Source of the DNA: Bacillota bacterium
Lineage (GTDB): Bacteria > Bacillota > Clostridia > Acetivibrionales > DTU013
NCBI GenBank assembly: GCA_023412915.1
Contig: JAEZRE010000015.1
Span: 1 to 64,000, forward strand
Reading direction: 5' to 3'
DNA: 64,000 nucleotides
A program made the translations under genes and the position numbers. Shown here piece by piece: positions 1 to 8,423 of the stretch (positions are counted from its first letter, which is position 1; each line of letters starts with the position of its first letter). Under the pieces are notes generated by a model, which was not told the origin of the DNA, searched no databases, and saw only the letters and a program-made list of their open reading frames with translations.

Positions 1-100
1 GCTTTTACCTGTATAACGCTGATTTATTCCTGTTTCTCTTTTTTATACTCGGTTTTATCATTGCATATCCCTGTTTTGCTCCGGTTTCATGGAGAAAAGT

Positions 101-133
101 CAAAAAACCGGAGCCGCTGTTCGCAGCCCCGGT
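101..133 (-). terminator. Rho-independent terminator after the ATPase gene
   Basis: An inverted repeat pairs 107-117 with 123-133 (11 positions with two mismatches, loop of 5). Read on the minus strand it is followed by six T residues (complement of 102-107). It lies just downstream of the minus-strand gene ending at 169 and probably ends the sigma-factor operon. The bases from 1 to 100 show no gene. Confidence 0.75.
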
Positions 134-168
134 CATTGGATGTACCTCTTAAATCAGTATATTGACGC

Positions 169-606
169 TTATTCGAGGCACTTCATTATTATTATTTTGT
201 TGCCTCTCGAATTCACTCTCACCTGATCGCACAGGCATTTCACTATCTTGAGGCCTCTCCCGCATTCGCACACGCTCTCCGAATCGGTATCGCAAGGTTG
301 CGCTGCCTGCTCGCTGCATAGCTTTGAATAGTCGTATCCGCAGCCTTCATCCTCAATTGTAATATACAGTTTATTATTATCTGCAATACCCGCACCGATC
401 CTGACTGATTTGTCTTCACTCTCCCTGTTGCCATGCATGATCGCATTTATAAGGAGTTCGTTGAGTATGACCCTCAGATCGAAAAGCGTTGTATCATTGA
501 GAGGTCCGCATGCTTCCTGCAAGCTGTTCAGCAAACCCTCCACAATGATTCCTATGTTGTTTATATTGCTGGGCACAAGGTTACTGTAAACCTTTAGACT
601 TTTCAA
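169..606 (-). CDS. GHKL-type ATP-binding protein, anti-sigma/RsbW-like
   Basis: This 145-residue protein has the fold signature of small HATPase_c kinases such as SpoIIAB and RsbW. The N-box NELLINAIMHGN (about residues 49-60) has both the Glu and the Asn expected for Mg-ATP binding. A G1-like EDEGCGYD follows near 84-91 and a G2-like GRGLKIVK near 117-124. Such proteins bind or phosphorylate regulatory partners in the cytoplasm. The start codon is TTG with a weak upstream AAGGA. It lies 134 bp downstream of the sigma gene, on the same strand, so it could be a second switch kinase in the same circuit. The stretch between G1 and G2 is Cys-rich (several Cys near 93-116), which could allow redox or metal sensing, although that is speculative. 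Its partner cannot be told from sequence. Confidence 0.8.
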   Translation of the reverse strand: MKSLKVYSNLVPSNINNIGIIVEGLLNSLQEACGPLNDTTLFDLRVILNELLINAIMHGNRESEDKSVRIGAGIADNNKLYITIEDEGCGYDYSKLCSEQAAQPCDTDSESVCECGRGLKIVKCLCDQVRVNSRGNKIIIMKCLE

Positions 607-740
607 GCCGTTCCACGTCCTTGAATCAATTATTAAACCTCTGTAGACACGCGACGCCGTTATACATATATGTTACCCGATAAAGAATCCTGTAAACAGG
701 CAGTTTTATCGTATATTTGAAAACTGACCCCCGGGCTTTG

Positions 741-1502
741 TTACTTAGACAGCATGCCTCTGAAGCGTTCAAGTATCTTGTGCTCAAGCCTTGAAACATA
801 CATTTGTGAAACGCCCATTTTATCGGCGATTTCCTTCTGTGTTTTCCTTCCGAAATAACGAAGACGGATAAATTCCTTCTCTGCATCGTTGAATTTTTCA
901 AGACTTTTCTCGAGGAAATCCCTGTTCTCTATCTTTTCGAAAGTGGCATCCTCGTCGCCTATCGTTTCATGCAGCTCCAGATCGTCGTCGTTGAATACGT
1001 TCTGGTCAAAAGACTGAATGTTGTAGGCATTCCACGATTCAATTATTTCAAGGACGGTTTCTTCCTTAATATTAAGGTAGGCTGCGATCTCGTCGGCTTT
1101 CGGCGATCTGTGCAATTCCTGCGTCAGCTGATCCCTGGCGATATTGACCTTCTGATAGACCTCGTAAATGCGGCGGGGTATCCTGATAGCAGAGCTTTTG
1201 TCGCGAAAGTACCTTTTGATCTCTCCAATTACGGTAGGCGTTGCAAAACTGACGAACTTGAAACCCTTATCCGGGCTGAAGCGTTCGACAGCCTTGATAA
1301 GCGCAACACAGGCAACCTGATATATATCGTCGAAATCCACCCCGCGGTTCTGGAATTTGCGTGAAATTATTTCAGCGAGGTAAAGGTGCCTGTTCACCAA
1401 CTCATTCCGGTCGGCGATATTTCCATGCCTTACATACCTTTCGAAAAGGGAATCGGTATCCTCCGGTTCCTGTATAGCAGCAGATCTGTGATCATAAACC
1501 AT
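741..1502 (-). CDS. RNA polymerase sigma factor of the SigB/SigF/SigG group
   Basis: The 253-residue protein carries the sigma-70 regions in order. Region 2 contains DFDDIYQVACVALIKAVERF and the DNA-melting segment around FVSFATPTVIGEIKRYFRD. Region 3 spans roughly 115-165 and region 4 has the helix-turn-helix TQKEIADKMGVSQMYVSRLE near the C-terminus. It directs RNA polymerase to alternative promoters, and this family is controlled by RsbW/SpoIIAB-type antagonists. Its ATG lies inside the end of the upstream rsbW-like gene (11-bp overlap), with an AGGTGAT ribosome site in that gene, so the two are translationally coupled. It resembles SigB and the sporulation factors SigF and SigG about equally. 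Because the operon is rsbV-rsbW-sigma joined to housekeeping genes, a general-stress-type role is more likely than the forespore role, but this is inference. Confidence 0.9.
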   Translation of the reverse strand: MVYDHRSAAIQEPEDTDSLFERYVRHGNIADRNELVNRHLYLAEIISRKFQNRGVDFDDIYQVACVALIKAVERFSPDKGFKFVSFATPTVIGEIKRYFRDKSSAIRIPRRIYEVYQKVNIARDQLTQELHRSPKADEIAAYLNIKEETVLEIIESWNAYNIQSFDQNVFNDDDLELHETIGDEDATFEKIENRDFLEKSLEKFNDAEKEFIRLRYFGRKTQKEIADKMGVSQMYVSRLEHKILERFRGMLSK

Positions 1503-1896
1503 TGCAGGATATCACCTCAAAATTTTTCGTCATCGAAAGCATGAAGTTTTTGTTTTCGGGGCAATATTCGACAGTATCCATAAACGCGTTTATAATGGAC
1601 ATACCTAAACCTTCTTCGTCGTTTTGGAATATACAGTCTATTTTCTTGATATCTGAAGAAAAGTTGATGATCAACTTGTTTTCACAAATATTAAGCTCTA
1701 TTTCATACTCATTACCGCCATTTTCGGCAACGCTTATGATCCTGCTGCAAACCTCCGATACTGCCACTTTGATATCTTCTACTGTATCGATATCAAAACC
1801 GGCCCTGTTGGCCACCCCAGATGCGGTAAGCCTGGCAACGCTCACGTACTCCGCCTTGCACGGCAGGGTTATTGCTATCCTGTCATGTGCCTCCAT
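1492..1896 (-). CDS. rsbW: RsbW-like anti-sigma factor with a degenerate ATP site
   Basis: At 134 residues and in the order rsbV-rsbW-sigma, this is the expected anti-sigma kinase of a partner switch. It would hold the sigma factor inactive and phosphorylate RsbV. The N-terminal half matches RsbW (AEYVSVARLTASGVANRAGF), and the late glycine motif EGLGMSIINAF is kept. However, the N-box reads AVSEVCSRIIS: the Glu (about residue 48) is present, but the Asn that should coordinate Mg-ATP is Arg (about 52). The G1 DxGxG is replaced by FSSDIKK. Kinase activity is therefore doubtful, while binding to the sigma factor may be retained. It overlaps the sigma gene by 11 bp and follows rsbV by about 25 bp. 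Confidence 0.85.
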   Translation of the reverse strand: MEAHDRIAITLPCKAEYVSVARLTASGVANRAGFDIDTVEDIKVAVSEVCSRIISVAENGGNEYEIELNICENKLIINFSSDIKKIDCIFQNDEEGLGMSIINAFMDTVEYCPENKNFMLSMTKNFEVISCNGL

Positions 1897-1921
1897 CTTT
1901 ATCGCTCCTTTTAAAGCTATT

Positions 1922-2236
1922 TCAGCGCAATATAAATAATTTATCGAGCCCTGTTATGACAAATAGCTTTCTTATGTTATCCCTGACATTTTCGATGAAT
2001 ATGTTCCTGCCTTTTTGCCTTGTTCTCTTAAGCGCCCCGACAAATATTCCGAGGCCCGTGCTGTCGATATAGTTCAGATTCCCGCAGTCTATCACGAGAT
2101 CCGTATCGCTTTTGTCAGCAGTATGGTAAAGCTTTTCCTTGAACAACTGGGCGGTGTAAATATCAATTTCACCGCTAACTATGACTTTCGCGGAATTTTC
2201 CGAAAATTCCTCCCTGAAAACCAATTCGCTTGACAT
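1922..2236 (-). CDS. rsbV: Anti-sigma factor antagonist, STAS domain
   Basis: A single STAS domain of 104 residues. The motif IDSTGLG places the regulatory serine at about residue 59, the position that is phosphorylated by RsbW/SpoIIAB kinases in this family. Unphosphorylated, such proteins bind the anti-sigma factor and free the sigma factor. It is preceded by AGGAGG, lies 17 bp after the gene ending at 2254 and about 25 bp before rsbW, so it is the first gene of the switch module. No phosphatase of the RsbP/RsbU type is seen in the window, so the input signal is not encoded here. Confidence 0.92.
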   Translation of the reverse strand: MSSELVFREEFSENSAKVIVSGEIDIYTAQLFKEKLYHTADKSDTDLVIDCGNLNYIDSTGLGIFVGALKRTRQKGRNIFIENVRDNIRKLFVITGLDKLFILR

Positions 2237-2253
2237 TTACTCTTTCCTCCTGT

Positions 2254-3408
2254 TCATTTTATAAGATATTGAATAAACTTTTCTGCCTTATCGAGCCTCT
2301 TCGTTCCGGCAAATATGGCTGCTATCTTGTTTTCGCCCAGGACGCCGGCCTCTTTGAGCACAGTACTATTGGAAACATCTATTCCATAAAGATGCGGCTG
2401 CACATCCGCAGTGGAATTGTCGGCAGCCTTATCTTCGGCTTTCCCGGCTCCGGAACCTGCCGGCTGGTTATCCTTTGCCGCGCTTGTGTCCAGCGGATCT
2501 TTAGCTTCTTCTATACCGGTAATCAGGTCTTTATTCTTTTCCACATCGGCGCCGAGCTTTGGCGCAATATCGTCAAGGTTCATGAACACGCCCTGTTTGG
2601 CGTATAGTTCGTATCTGTCCCTGTCCACGATAAATACGTCTACACCGCCGGCCGCAATAAGCACCATGGCCTTCATCTCCATTGCATACTGCTGCTGGGA
2701 ATCGGTTTGACCAAGGCCGCCCGCGGGCTGTTGTGTGCCCGATGGCTGCGTGCCTGTATCCGGCGGCTGCGCACCCGTGCCCTGCTGCTGTGTGCCTGAA
2801 GGCTGATTGCCAGAAGGCTGCTGATTGTCGGGCAGGTCGGCCGTTGTCAGCAGGGCGCCGTCTATCCCGGGTTCCTTTATCTCGGGTATGTTTTGCTTAA
2901 TGCCCTCGCTGAGCTTGTCAACCGCATCGGTGTAACTGAAGGTGCCAAGGAAGGCTATGTTGAAGTCCGGGTCAACCCTGTTGACAAAGCTGCGGACGCC
3001 AAAGAATAAAGCAACCGCCAAAACTAAAGCGCCCAAAATATAAAATTTATAATAATAGAAGAAATTCCGAGCTTTCTTTTCGTCTATACCGGCTTTTTTC
3101 AAAAGAGGCGCCACCTTGCTTGGAGGCTCCTCCTTGACCGCAACTTCATAACCCATCAGAACATTGTATGCCTCGGTTATCTGATCGAAGGTATACTCCT
3201 CTGCCGCGGGTTCTTTTCGGGGTATGGGCGAAACTGCCTTGGATGCACCACCTTCAGATGCGCCCTCCCCCGCTTCCTCGTCGGACCTGTCCGGAGGCAG
3301 GCTCGCCGCCCTGTGCTTCTTCAGCAATATGGAATATTTTCTTTCAATATCGTTACGACTTGTTTCTTTAGTAACCCCGAGTATATTACGGGCTTCCTTC
3401 TTATCCAT
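2254..3408 (-). CDS. Membrane protein with N-terminal J-like domain
   Basis: The 384-residue protein begins with helices resembling a DnaJ domain (ARNILGVTKETSRNDIERKY, then YTFDQITEAYNVLMG), but the HPD tripeptide that activates DnaK is absent (the region reads HRAASLPPDRSD). A Pro/Glu/Ser-rich insert of about 35 residues separates the two halves. One membrane segment follows (about 121-140, YYKFYILGALVLAVALFFG). The rest is probably outside the cell and includes a Gln/Pro/Gly/Thr repeat tract (about 195-235, PSGTQQ-like units) and a C-terminal part with DVFIVDRDRYELYAKQGVF, reminiscent of solute-binding folds. It sits between lysS and rsbV on the same strand with gaps of 24 and 17 bp. A sensor or scaffold for the partner switch is possible but unproven. 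Confidence 0.75.
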   Translation of the reverse strand: MDKKEARNILGVTKETSRNDIERKYSILLKKHRAASLPPDRSDEEAGEGASEGGASKAVSPIPRKEPAAEEYTFDQITEAYNVLMGYEVAVKEEPPSKVAPLLKKAGIDEKKARNFFYYYKFYILGALVLAVALFFGVRSFVNRVDPDFNIAFLGTFSYTDAVDKLSEGIKQNIPEIKEPGIDGALLTTADLPDNQQPSGNQPSGTQQQGTGAQPPDTGTQPSGTQQPAGGLGQTDSQQQYAMEMKAMVLIAAGGVDVFIVDRDRYELYAKQGVFMNLDDIAPKLGADVEKNKDLITGIEEAKDPLDTSAAKDNQPAGSGAGKAEDKAADNSTADVQPHLYGIDVSNSTVLKEAGVLGENKIAAIFAGTKRLDKAEKFIQYLIK

Positions 3409-3432
3409 ACCTGTCCGACCTCTCTTGTATTA

Positions 3433-4926
3433 CTATTCCCTCGGCTTCATAGTCGGAAACAGCAAAATATCCCTGATGGAATACGAATCCGTAAGCAGCA
3501 TGATCAACCTGTCAATGCCGATCCCCAACCCGCCTGTCGGAGGCATGCCGTATTCGAGCGCATTGACATAATCGTCGTCCATCATGCTTGCTTCGTCGTC
3601 TCCAGATTCTCTTTTCATAACCTGCTTGAGGAACCTTTCCTTCTGATCAACCGGATCGTTCAGTTCGGAATATGCATTTGCCATTTCCCTGCCGGTAATG
3701 AAGAGTTCGAATCTTTCCGTAAGCTCCGGCCTGTCCGGCTTCCTCTTTGTAAGAGGCGATATCTCCACAGGGTAATCCATAATGAACGTAGGCTGGATCA
3801 GATGTTCCTCGACCAGTTCTTCGAACATGAGATTCATAACCTCGCCCTTTGACAATTTGTCATCGACACGCAGGTTCTTGCTTCGAGCCGCACTGCGGGC
3901 TTCCTCATCGCTTCCGATCACATCGAAGTCTATACCTGAATGGCTCAGTACGGCTTCGCGCATGGTCATTCTGTTCCATGGCGGCGTGAGGTCGATCTCC
4001 TGTCCCTGATAGGTTACTTTTGTGGTGCCGAGCACTTCCTGCGCAACGGTGGAAACCAGCGATTCGGTCAGTTCCATCATGCCCTTGTAGTCGTTGTACG
4101 CCTCGTAAACTTCCATCATCGTGAATTCCGGATTGTGCTTGATGGACATGCCTTCGTTCCTGAACATCCTGCCCATTTCATAAACCTTTTCGAGTCCGCC
4201 GACTATAAGCCGCTTCAGGTATAATTCAGGCGCAATCCTGAGGAAGAGGTCTATATCCAAAGTGTTGTGGTGCGTGACGAAGGGTTTGGCCGTAGCTCCG
4301 CCCTGAATCGTATTGAGCATTGGCGTATCGACCTCGAGGAAGCCCCTGTCGTCGAGGAATCTCCTGATACCCTTCATTATCCTGCTTCTTGTTATGAACG
4401 TATTTTTAACTTCCGGATTGATGATAAGATCGACATACCTTTGCCTGTAACGCAGGTCTACGTCCTTCAGTCCGTGCCATTTTTCCGGCAGCGGCTGCAG
4501 GGACTTGGCAAGCAGCAGTACGCTTTCGGCTTTGACCGAAATCTCGCCCTTGTGCGTTTTGAAAACAGTTCCCTTGACGCCGACCATATCGCCTATATCG
4601 AACTTTTTGAATTCCTCGTAGGCTTCCTCGCCGATCTCATCTATTCTCACGTAGATCTGAATCTTACCGTCCCTGTCCTGTACGTCGCAGAAGCTTGCCT
4701 TGCCCATGCCTCTTTTGGACATAAGTCTTCCGGCTATTGAAACGTGAACTCCGTCAAACTCTTCGAAATTATCGAGAATCTGTTTCGAATTATTAGTTGC
4801 ATCATATTTGACGATTTTAAAAGGGTCCTTCCCGTTCTGCTGAAGCTCCTGAAGTTTTAGCCGTCTGACTCTTAGGACCTCGCTAAGATCTTCCAACTCC
4901 TGATTGATTTCGACATTGTCCGCCAT
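3433..4926 (-). CDS. lysS: Lysyl-tRNA synthetase, class II
   Basis: The enzyme charges tRNA-Lys with lysine in the cytoplasm. The 497 residues match the usual length. An N-terminal OB-fold anticodon-binding domain (about 55-155) is followed by the class II catalytic core with motif 1 around FLDDRGFLEVDTPML, motif 2 around YEMGRMFRNEGMSIKHNPEF and motif 3 GLGIGIDRLIMLLTDS near the end. The ATG has a GGGAGG site 9 bp upstream. It follows greA by 153 bp, a pairing common in Firmicutes, and leads into the J-like membrane protein and the partner-switch genes, so it may be co-transcribed with them. Confidence 0.98.
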   Translation of the reverse strand: MADNVEINQELEDLSEVLRVRRLKLQELQQNGKDPFKIVKYDATNNSKQILDNFEEFDGVHVSIAGRLMSKRGMGKASFCDVQDRDGKIQIYVRIDEIGEEAYEEFKKFDIGDMVGVKGTVFKTHKGEISVKAESVLLLAKSLQPLPEKWHGLKDVDLRYRQRYVDLIINPEVKNTFITRSRIMKGIRRFLDDRGFLEVDTPMLNTIQGGATAKPFVTHHNTLDIDLFLRIAPELYLKRLIVGGLEKVYEMGRMFRNEGMSIKHNPEFTMMEVYEAYNDYKGMMELTESLVSTVAQEVLGTTKVTYQGQEIDLTPPWNRMTMREAVLSHSGIDFDVIGSDEEARSAARSKNLRVDDKLSKGEVMNLMFEELVEEHLIQPTFIMDYPVEISPLTKRKPDRPELTERFELFITGREMANAYSELNDPVDQKERFLKQVMKRESGDDEASMMDDDYVNALEYGMPPTGGLGIGIDRLIMLLTDSYSIRDILLFPTMKPRE

Positions 4927-5079
4927 CTAAAGAACCTCCCATATATTTGTGTATTTCCAGGACGGCTTGTTACAGCCTTTCCAAAATCTCATCCATGCAA
5001 GAATAACAGTTTATACAAATAAACTGTTATTCAGATATCTTATTATATATTAAATTGTTCTTACCGTACAAATAAATTC

Positions 5080-5556
5080 CTATTTATCGATCTTTAGTAT
5101 TTTAAATTTCAGTGTTCCGTCTGGTACCGCGACCTCTACAACGTTTCCCTTCTTTTTATGCATCAGCGCGCTTCCGACGGGCGACTCGTTGGAAATCTTG
5201 AACTGCGCGGGGTTCGCTTCCGTTGAGCCGACTATCGCGTAAACTATCTCTTCGTTATATTCCATATCGAGAAGGTGCACCTTGGAACCGATAGTAACCT
5301 TATCGGTGCTGACATCTTCCTCGTCAATAACACGGGCATGCTTGAGCATGGTTTCAAGCTGGGCGATCCTGCCCTCGACATAAGCCTGCTCATTTTTAGC
5401 TTCATCATATTCGGAATTCTCTGAAATATCCCCAAATGAAAGAGCGACTTTGATTCTTTCCTTGATCTCCATCCTCTTGGGTCCTCTCAGCTGTTCAAGT
5501 TCTTCTTCCAGCTTCTTTAATCCCTCATAAGTCAGAATGACTTCTTTGCCTGCCAT
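5080..5556 (-). CDS. greA: Transcription elongation factor GreA
   Basis: GreA (158 residues, typical length) rescues backtracked RNA polymerase by stimulating transcript cleavage. The N-terminal coiled coil (about 1-75) includes the GDISENSEYDEAK tip region whose acidic residues reach the polymerase active site. The C-terminal FKBP-like domain contains the conserved NESPVGSALMHKKKGN. The start ATG has AAAGGAG 9 bp upstream. A good sigma-A-type promoter lies about 180 bp upstream, making greA the probable first gene of the lysS and partner-switch unit. Confidence 0.98.
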   Translation of the reverse strand: MAGKEVILTYEGLKKLEEELEQLRGPKRMEIKERIKVALSFGDISENSEYDEAKNEQAYVEGRIAQLETMLKHARVIDEEDVSTDKVTIGSKVHLLDMEYNEEIVYAIVGSTEANPAQFKISNESPVGSALMHKKKGNVVEVAVPDGTLKFKILKIDK

Positions 5557-5732
5557 TTAGAGCCTCTCCTTTACCTTAAATTTGTGTAATAATATATGCA
5601 GTTAACTTGTATTTATTCTGTAATACAGTCTACAAATAATGCTCGGAACTGTAGTGTGCATACAAATAGCACTGGTTGTTTACAGTGCCTGGAAATTTCT
5701 CAAATCCTTTCATAACGCATACGATTTTTATA

Positions 5733-5761
5733 ATTATAAGATACTGTTCAACTGTTGTCAA
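5733..5761 (-). promoter_or_regulatory. Sigma-A-type promoter upstream of greA
   Basis: On the minus strand TTGACA (5756-5761) and TATAAT (5733-5738) are separated by exactly 17 bp, both at consensus. The predicted transcript has a leader of about 170 nt before greA. No known riboswitch was recognised in that leader. A short GCACTG/CAGTGC hairpin is the only structure noticed. Confidence 0.85.
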
Positions 5762-5795
5762 TAACACTTCTTTTATTGCGGGTTCCAGAACATGT

Positions 5796-5841
5796 AAAAA
5801 ACCTTACTTCCGATAGCTTCATTTCATTTCGGAAGTAAGGT
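5796..5841 (-). terminator. Terminator after guaB
   Basis: A perfect 13-bp stem pairs 5801-5813 with 5829-5841 (loop of 15). On the minus strand it is followed by TTTTT (complement of 5796-5800). It lies 29 bp beyond the guaB stop. Confidence 0.9.
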
Positions 5842-5869
5842 CCCACAACATTGCAAAAAAGCCTTATAC

Positions 5870-7372
5870 TCAAACCGATGTTTCGTTGTCCTTCAGTATG
5901 ACGTCATGCGCCCCGCCTTCAATGATACTCGTGGAGGAGACAAGCGTCAGTCTGGCCTTATTGTGGAGTTCTTCCAGATTCAGCGCACCGCAGGTACACA
6001 TGGTCGATTTAAGTTTGCTCAAAGTTGTCTCGAGGTTATCTTTAAGTTTGCCTGCATAAGGTACATAAGAATCGACGCCTTCTTCGAAATCCATCTTCTG
6101 CTTGCCGCCCATGTCGTAACGCTGCCAGTTGCGGGCTCTGTTCGAACCCTCGCCCCAATATTCTTTTACATAGTTGTTTCCGATTTTAAGTTTTCTCGTT
6201 GGGCTCTCGTCAAACCGGGCAAAATACCTGCCCAGCATGATGAAATTGGCGCCCATGGCCAAAGCCAGGGACATATGGTAATCGTGCACTATACCGCCGT
6301 CCGAGCAGATAGGAACATATATGCCGGTCTTTTCGAAATATTCGTCTCTGGCCTTTGCAACTTCAATAACAGCAGTAGCCTGACCGCGGCCTATGCCCTT
6401 TGTCTCCCTGGTGATACAGATCGAACCGCCGCCGACTCCTACTTTTACAAAATCTGCGCCGGCTTCCACAAGATACAGGAAACCTTCCTTGTCGACTACA
6501 TTCCCGCCGCCGACCTTTACCTCGCCTTTGTACCTGTTCTTTATCCACTGCAGGGTATCCTTCTGATACTCGGTATAACCGTCTGAGGAATCGATGCAGA
6601 GTATATCGACGCCGGCGTCTACGAGAGCGGGTACCCTGTCCATATAATCCCTGGTATTGATACCGGCGCCTGCCATAAGGCGCTTATTGGAATCGAGCAG
6701 CTCGCTGGGGTTTTCCTTGTGGCTGTCGTAGTCTTTTCTGAACACCATGTATACAAGATTTTGATTCTTGTCTATGATCGGCAGAGCATTCAATTTGTGA
6801 TCCCAGATCATGTCGTTCGCTTCTTTTAGAGTTATACCTTCATTTCCGTATATAAGGGAACTGAAAGGCGTCATAAACTGGGTGATCCTAGTGTCGAGCG
6901 GAGTTCTGCTGACTCTGTAATCCCTGCTTGTAACAATTCCGAGCAGCTTGCCCGTCGGTGTCCCGTCTTCCGTTATGGCTATCGTCGAATGCCCGGTTCT
7001 GGCTTTGAGCTCGATCACATCGGAAAGGCAGTCATCCGGTTTCAGGTTTGAATCGCTGACGACGAAGCCCGCCTTATATTTTTTGACCTTCCTGACCATT
7101 TCCGCCTGCTCATCGATCGGCTGCGAAACATAAATAAAAGAAAGGCCTCCGCACCTCGCCAGCTCTATCGCCATTCCTGAGTCTGAAACAGCCTGCATTA
7201 CTGCAGATACGAGCGGTATATTGATGTGCATGGAAGCCTTTTCACCTTTGCCGAATTTTACTATCGGCGTCCTGAGGTTTATATTCTGCGGTGTACACTC
7301 TTTAGTCGTCAGGTTCGGAAGCAACAGATATTCGCTAAAAGTGTGGGATGGTTCATTGTAGAAAAGTGCCAT
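5870..7372 (-). CDS. guaB: IMP dehydrogenase with CBS domains
   Basis: IMP dehydrogenase converts IMP to XMP with NAD+, the committed step to GMP. The 500-residue protein has a TIM barrel interrupted by two CBS motifs (about 95-215). The catalytic loop GGGSICITRETKGIGRGQ supplies the active Cys, and the mobile flap contains EYWGEGSNRARNWQRY. The loop and flap differ from the common bacterial form (GSICTTR...) and resemble my recollection of kinetoplastid IMP dehydrogenases. The protein is somewhat longer than the roughly 485 residues usual in Bacillus. Start ATG has AGGAGG 9 bp upstream, and a consensus promoter lies about 65 bp upstream. A perfect terminator follows, so the gene is likely monocistronic. 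Confidence 0.95.
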   Translation of the reverse strand: MALFYNEPSHTFSEYLLLPNLTTKECTPQNINLRTPIVKFGKGEKASMHINIPLVSAVMQAVSDSGMAIELARCGGLSFIYVSQPIDEQAEMVRKVKKYKAGFVVSDSNLKPDDCLSDVIELKARTGHSTIAITEDGTPTGKLLGIVTSRDYRVSRTPLDTRITQFMTPFSSLIYGNEGITLKEANDMIWDHKLNALPIIDKNQNLVYMVFRKDYDSHKENPSELLDSNKRLMAGAGINTRDYMDRVPALVDAGVDILCIDSSDGYTEYQKDTLQWIKNRYKGEVKVGGGNVVDKEGFLYLVEAGADFVKVGVGGGSICITRETKGIGRGQATAVIEVAKARDEYFEKTGIYVPICSDGGIVHDYHMSLALAMGANFIMLGRYFARFDESPTRKLKIGNNYVKEYWGEGSNRARNWQRYDMGGKQKMDFEEGVDSYVPYAGKLKDNLETTLSKLKSTMCTCGALNLEELHNKARLTLVSSTSIIEGGAHDVILKDNETSV

Positions 7373-7435
7373 GAAATCTTACCTCCTATTCACTGGCCTT
7401 ATGCAATAACAATTATCGGAAAAATATTAGATAAC

Positions 7436-7464
7436 ATTATACATAAGAAGCCTATCCGCGTCAA
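7436..7464 (-). promoter_or_regulatory. Sigma-A-type promoter of guaB
   Basis: On the minus strand TTGACG (7459-7464) and TATAAT (7436-7441) are separated by 17 bp. The leader to the guaB start is about 55-60 nt, too short for a purine riboswitch, and none is visible. Confidence 0.85.
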
Positions 7465-7487
7465 GGAAATAAATTCGAGCGGAGACA

Positions 7488-8213
7488 CTATCCCTGTGTC
7501 TTGAATATTTTATCGATCGCATCCGCAAGTTTGACCTTCGAATCCTGGAACATTTCAACTATTTTGAATTTGATCTTGATCGGTATTTCACTCTCGTCCT
7601 CGGAGTTCGTCACAATGTCGTATTCCTCGTCGGTCAACACCTTCTTGAGGTCGTCCTTGACCGAATCCGGAACAGTGCCGTGTGTGACGTCCACAAAGCA
7701 CAGCGGCGGGAAAAGTACGCACCACCAGTTGGCGCCGCGGCCTTCGCCTATGATTACCCTCAATGCCTGATATTTGCCTGCCGGCAGCGCTATATCGCCA
7801 TACACCTTCGTCGGGAAGGGATATTCACCAAGTATCGTACGCACTCCATAGCTGCTGCCTTTTTCAGCTATTACTTTTTTTGCGATGTTGGTTATTTCAG
7901 TCAGCTTGCTATTTATTATTTCTCTGGATTGTTCTATATTGTCGGAATTCTTGAGTTCGTCCTGTACATACTCGAGAATCGCGTCCCTTACATCCCTTTT
8001 GAGACTTTGGTCCCCGGGCGAGTCGCTGTTCGCAATGACGTGCAGTCTGATAAGATTGGCTGCCAACCCCCTGTTCATTGTTTCTGAATAGGAGTTGAGC
8101 TGCATCAGCCCCGATATCACCACTGTTATCAACACGGCCGCGGTGATCTTGATATAGCCTTTAATCCCTTTGAGATTTCCGGCTTTGTTTATGAATGCAC
8201 TGATTCTTTTCAT
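7488..8213 (-). CDS. spoIIR: Stage II sporulation protein R
   Basis: SpoIIR is made in the forespore and secreted into the intermembrane space, where it triggers SpoIIGA to process pro-sigma-E in the mother cell. The 241-residue protein has an N-terminal membrane or signal segment (about 22-42, IKITAAVLITVVISGL). The family core follows: NLIRLHVIANSDSPGDQSLK, YPFPTKVYGDIALPAGKYQAL and the aromatic GEGRGANWWCVLFPPLCFVD. The ATG at 8213 is chosen over an upstream TTG at 8231 because GGGGG lies 7 bp before it. A forespore-type promoter could not be assigned with confidence. It is strong evidence for a spore-forming Firmicute. Confidence 0.95.
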   Translation of the reverse strand: MKRISAFINKAGNLKGIKGYIKITAAVLITVVISGLMQLNSYSETMNRGLAANLIRLHVIANSDSPGDQSLKRDVRDAILEYVQDELKNSDNIEQSREIINSKLTEITNIAKKVIAEKGSSYGVRTILGEYPFPTKVYGDIALPAGKYQALRVIIGEGRGANWWCVLFPPLCFVDVTHGTVPDSVKDDLKKVLTDEEYDIVTNSEDESEIPIKIKFKIVEMFQDSKVKLADAIDKIFKTQG

Positions 8214-8423
8214 TCCATATCCCCCTGACAATACCTGTCCTGCCTGTAATTCTCATATGCGGAGACGTATAAACATTTATACCTGCCCCAGCTATATTAA
8301 GTATTGTCAAAAAGGATAAAATTTATACTTTTAGTCAACTATATGCAATGCAAAAAATAAATTGAAACATTGGATTTTCGCTCTTACATTTCCTAGATAT
8401 CTTTAATGAGGAATTTTGAAACT

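Noticed and set aside
7373..7487. Purine riboswitch before guaB
   Set aside because: The leader from the predicted promoter is only about 55-60 nt, and the conserved purine-riboswitch loops are absent.
8214..8330. Sigma-F/G-type promoter before spoIIR
   Set aside because: Several GTATA sequences occur, but none has a convincing -10 partner at 15-16 bp, so no promoter is claimed.
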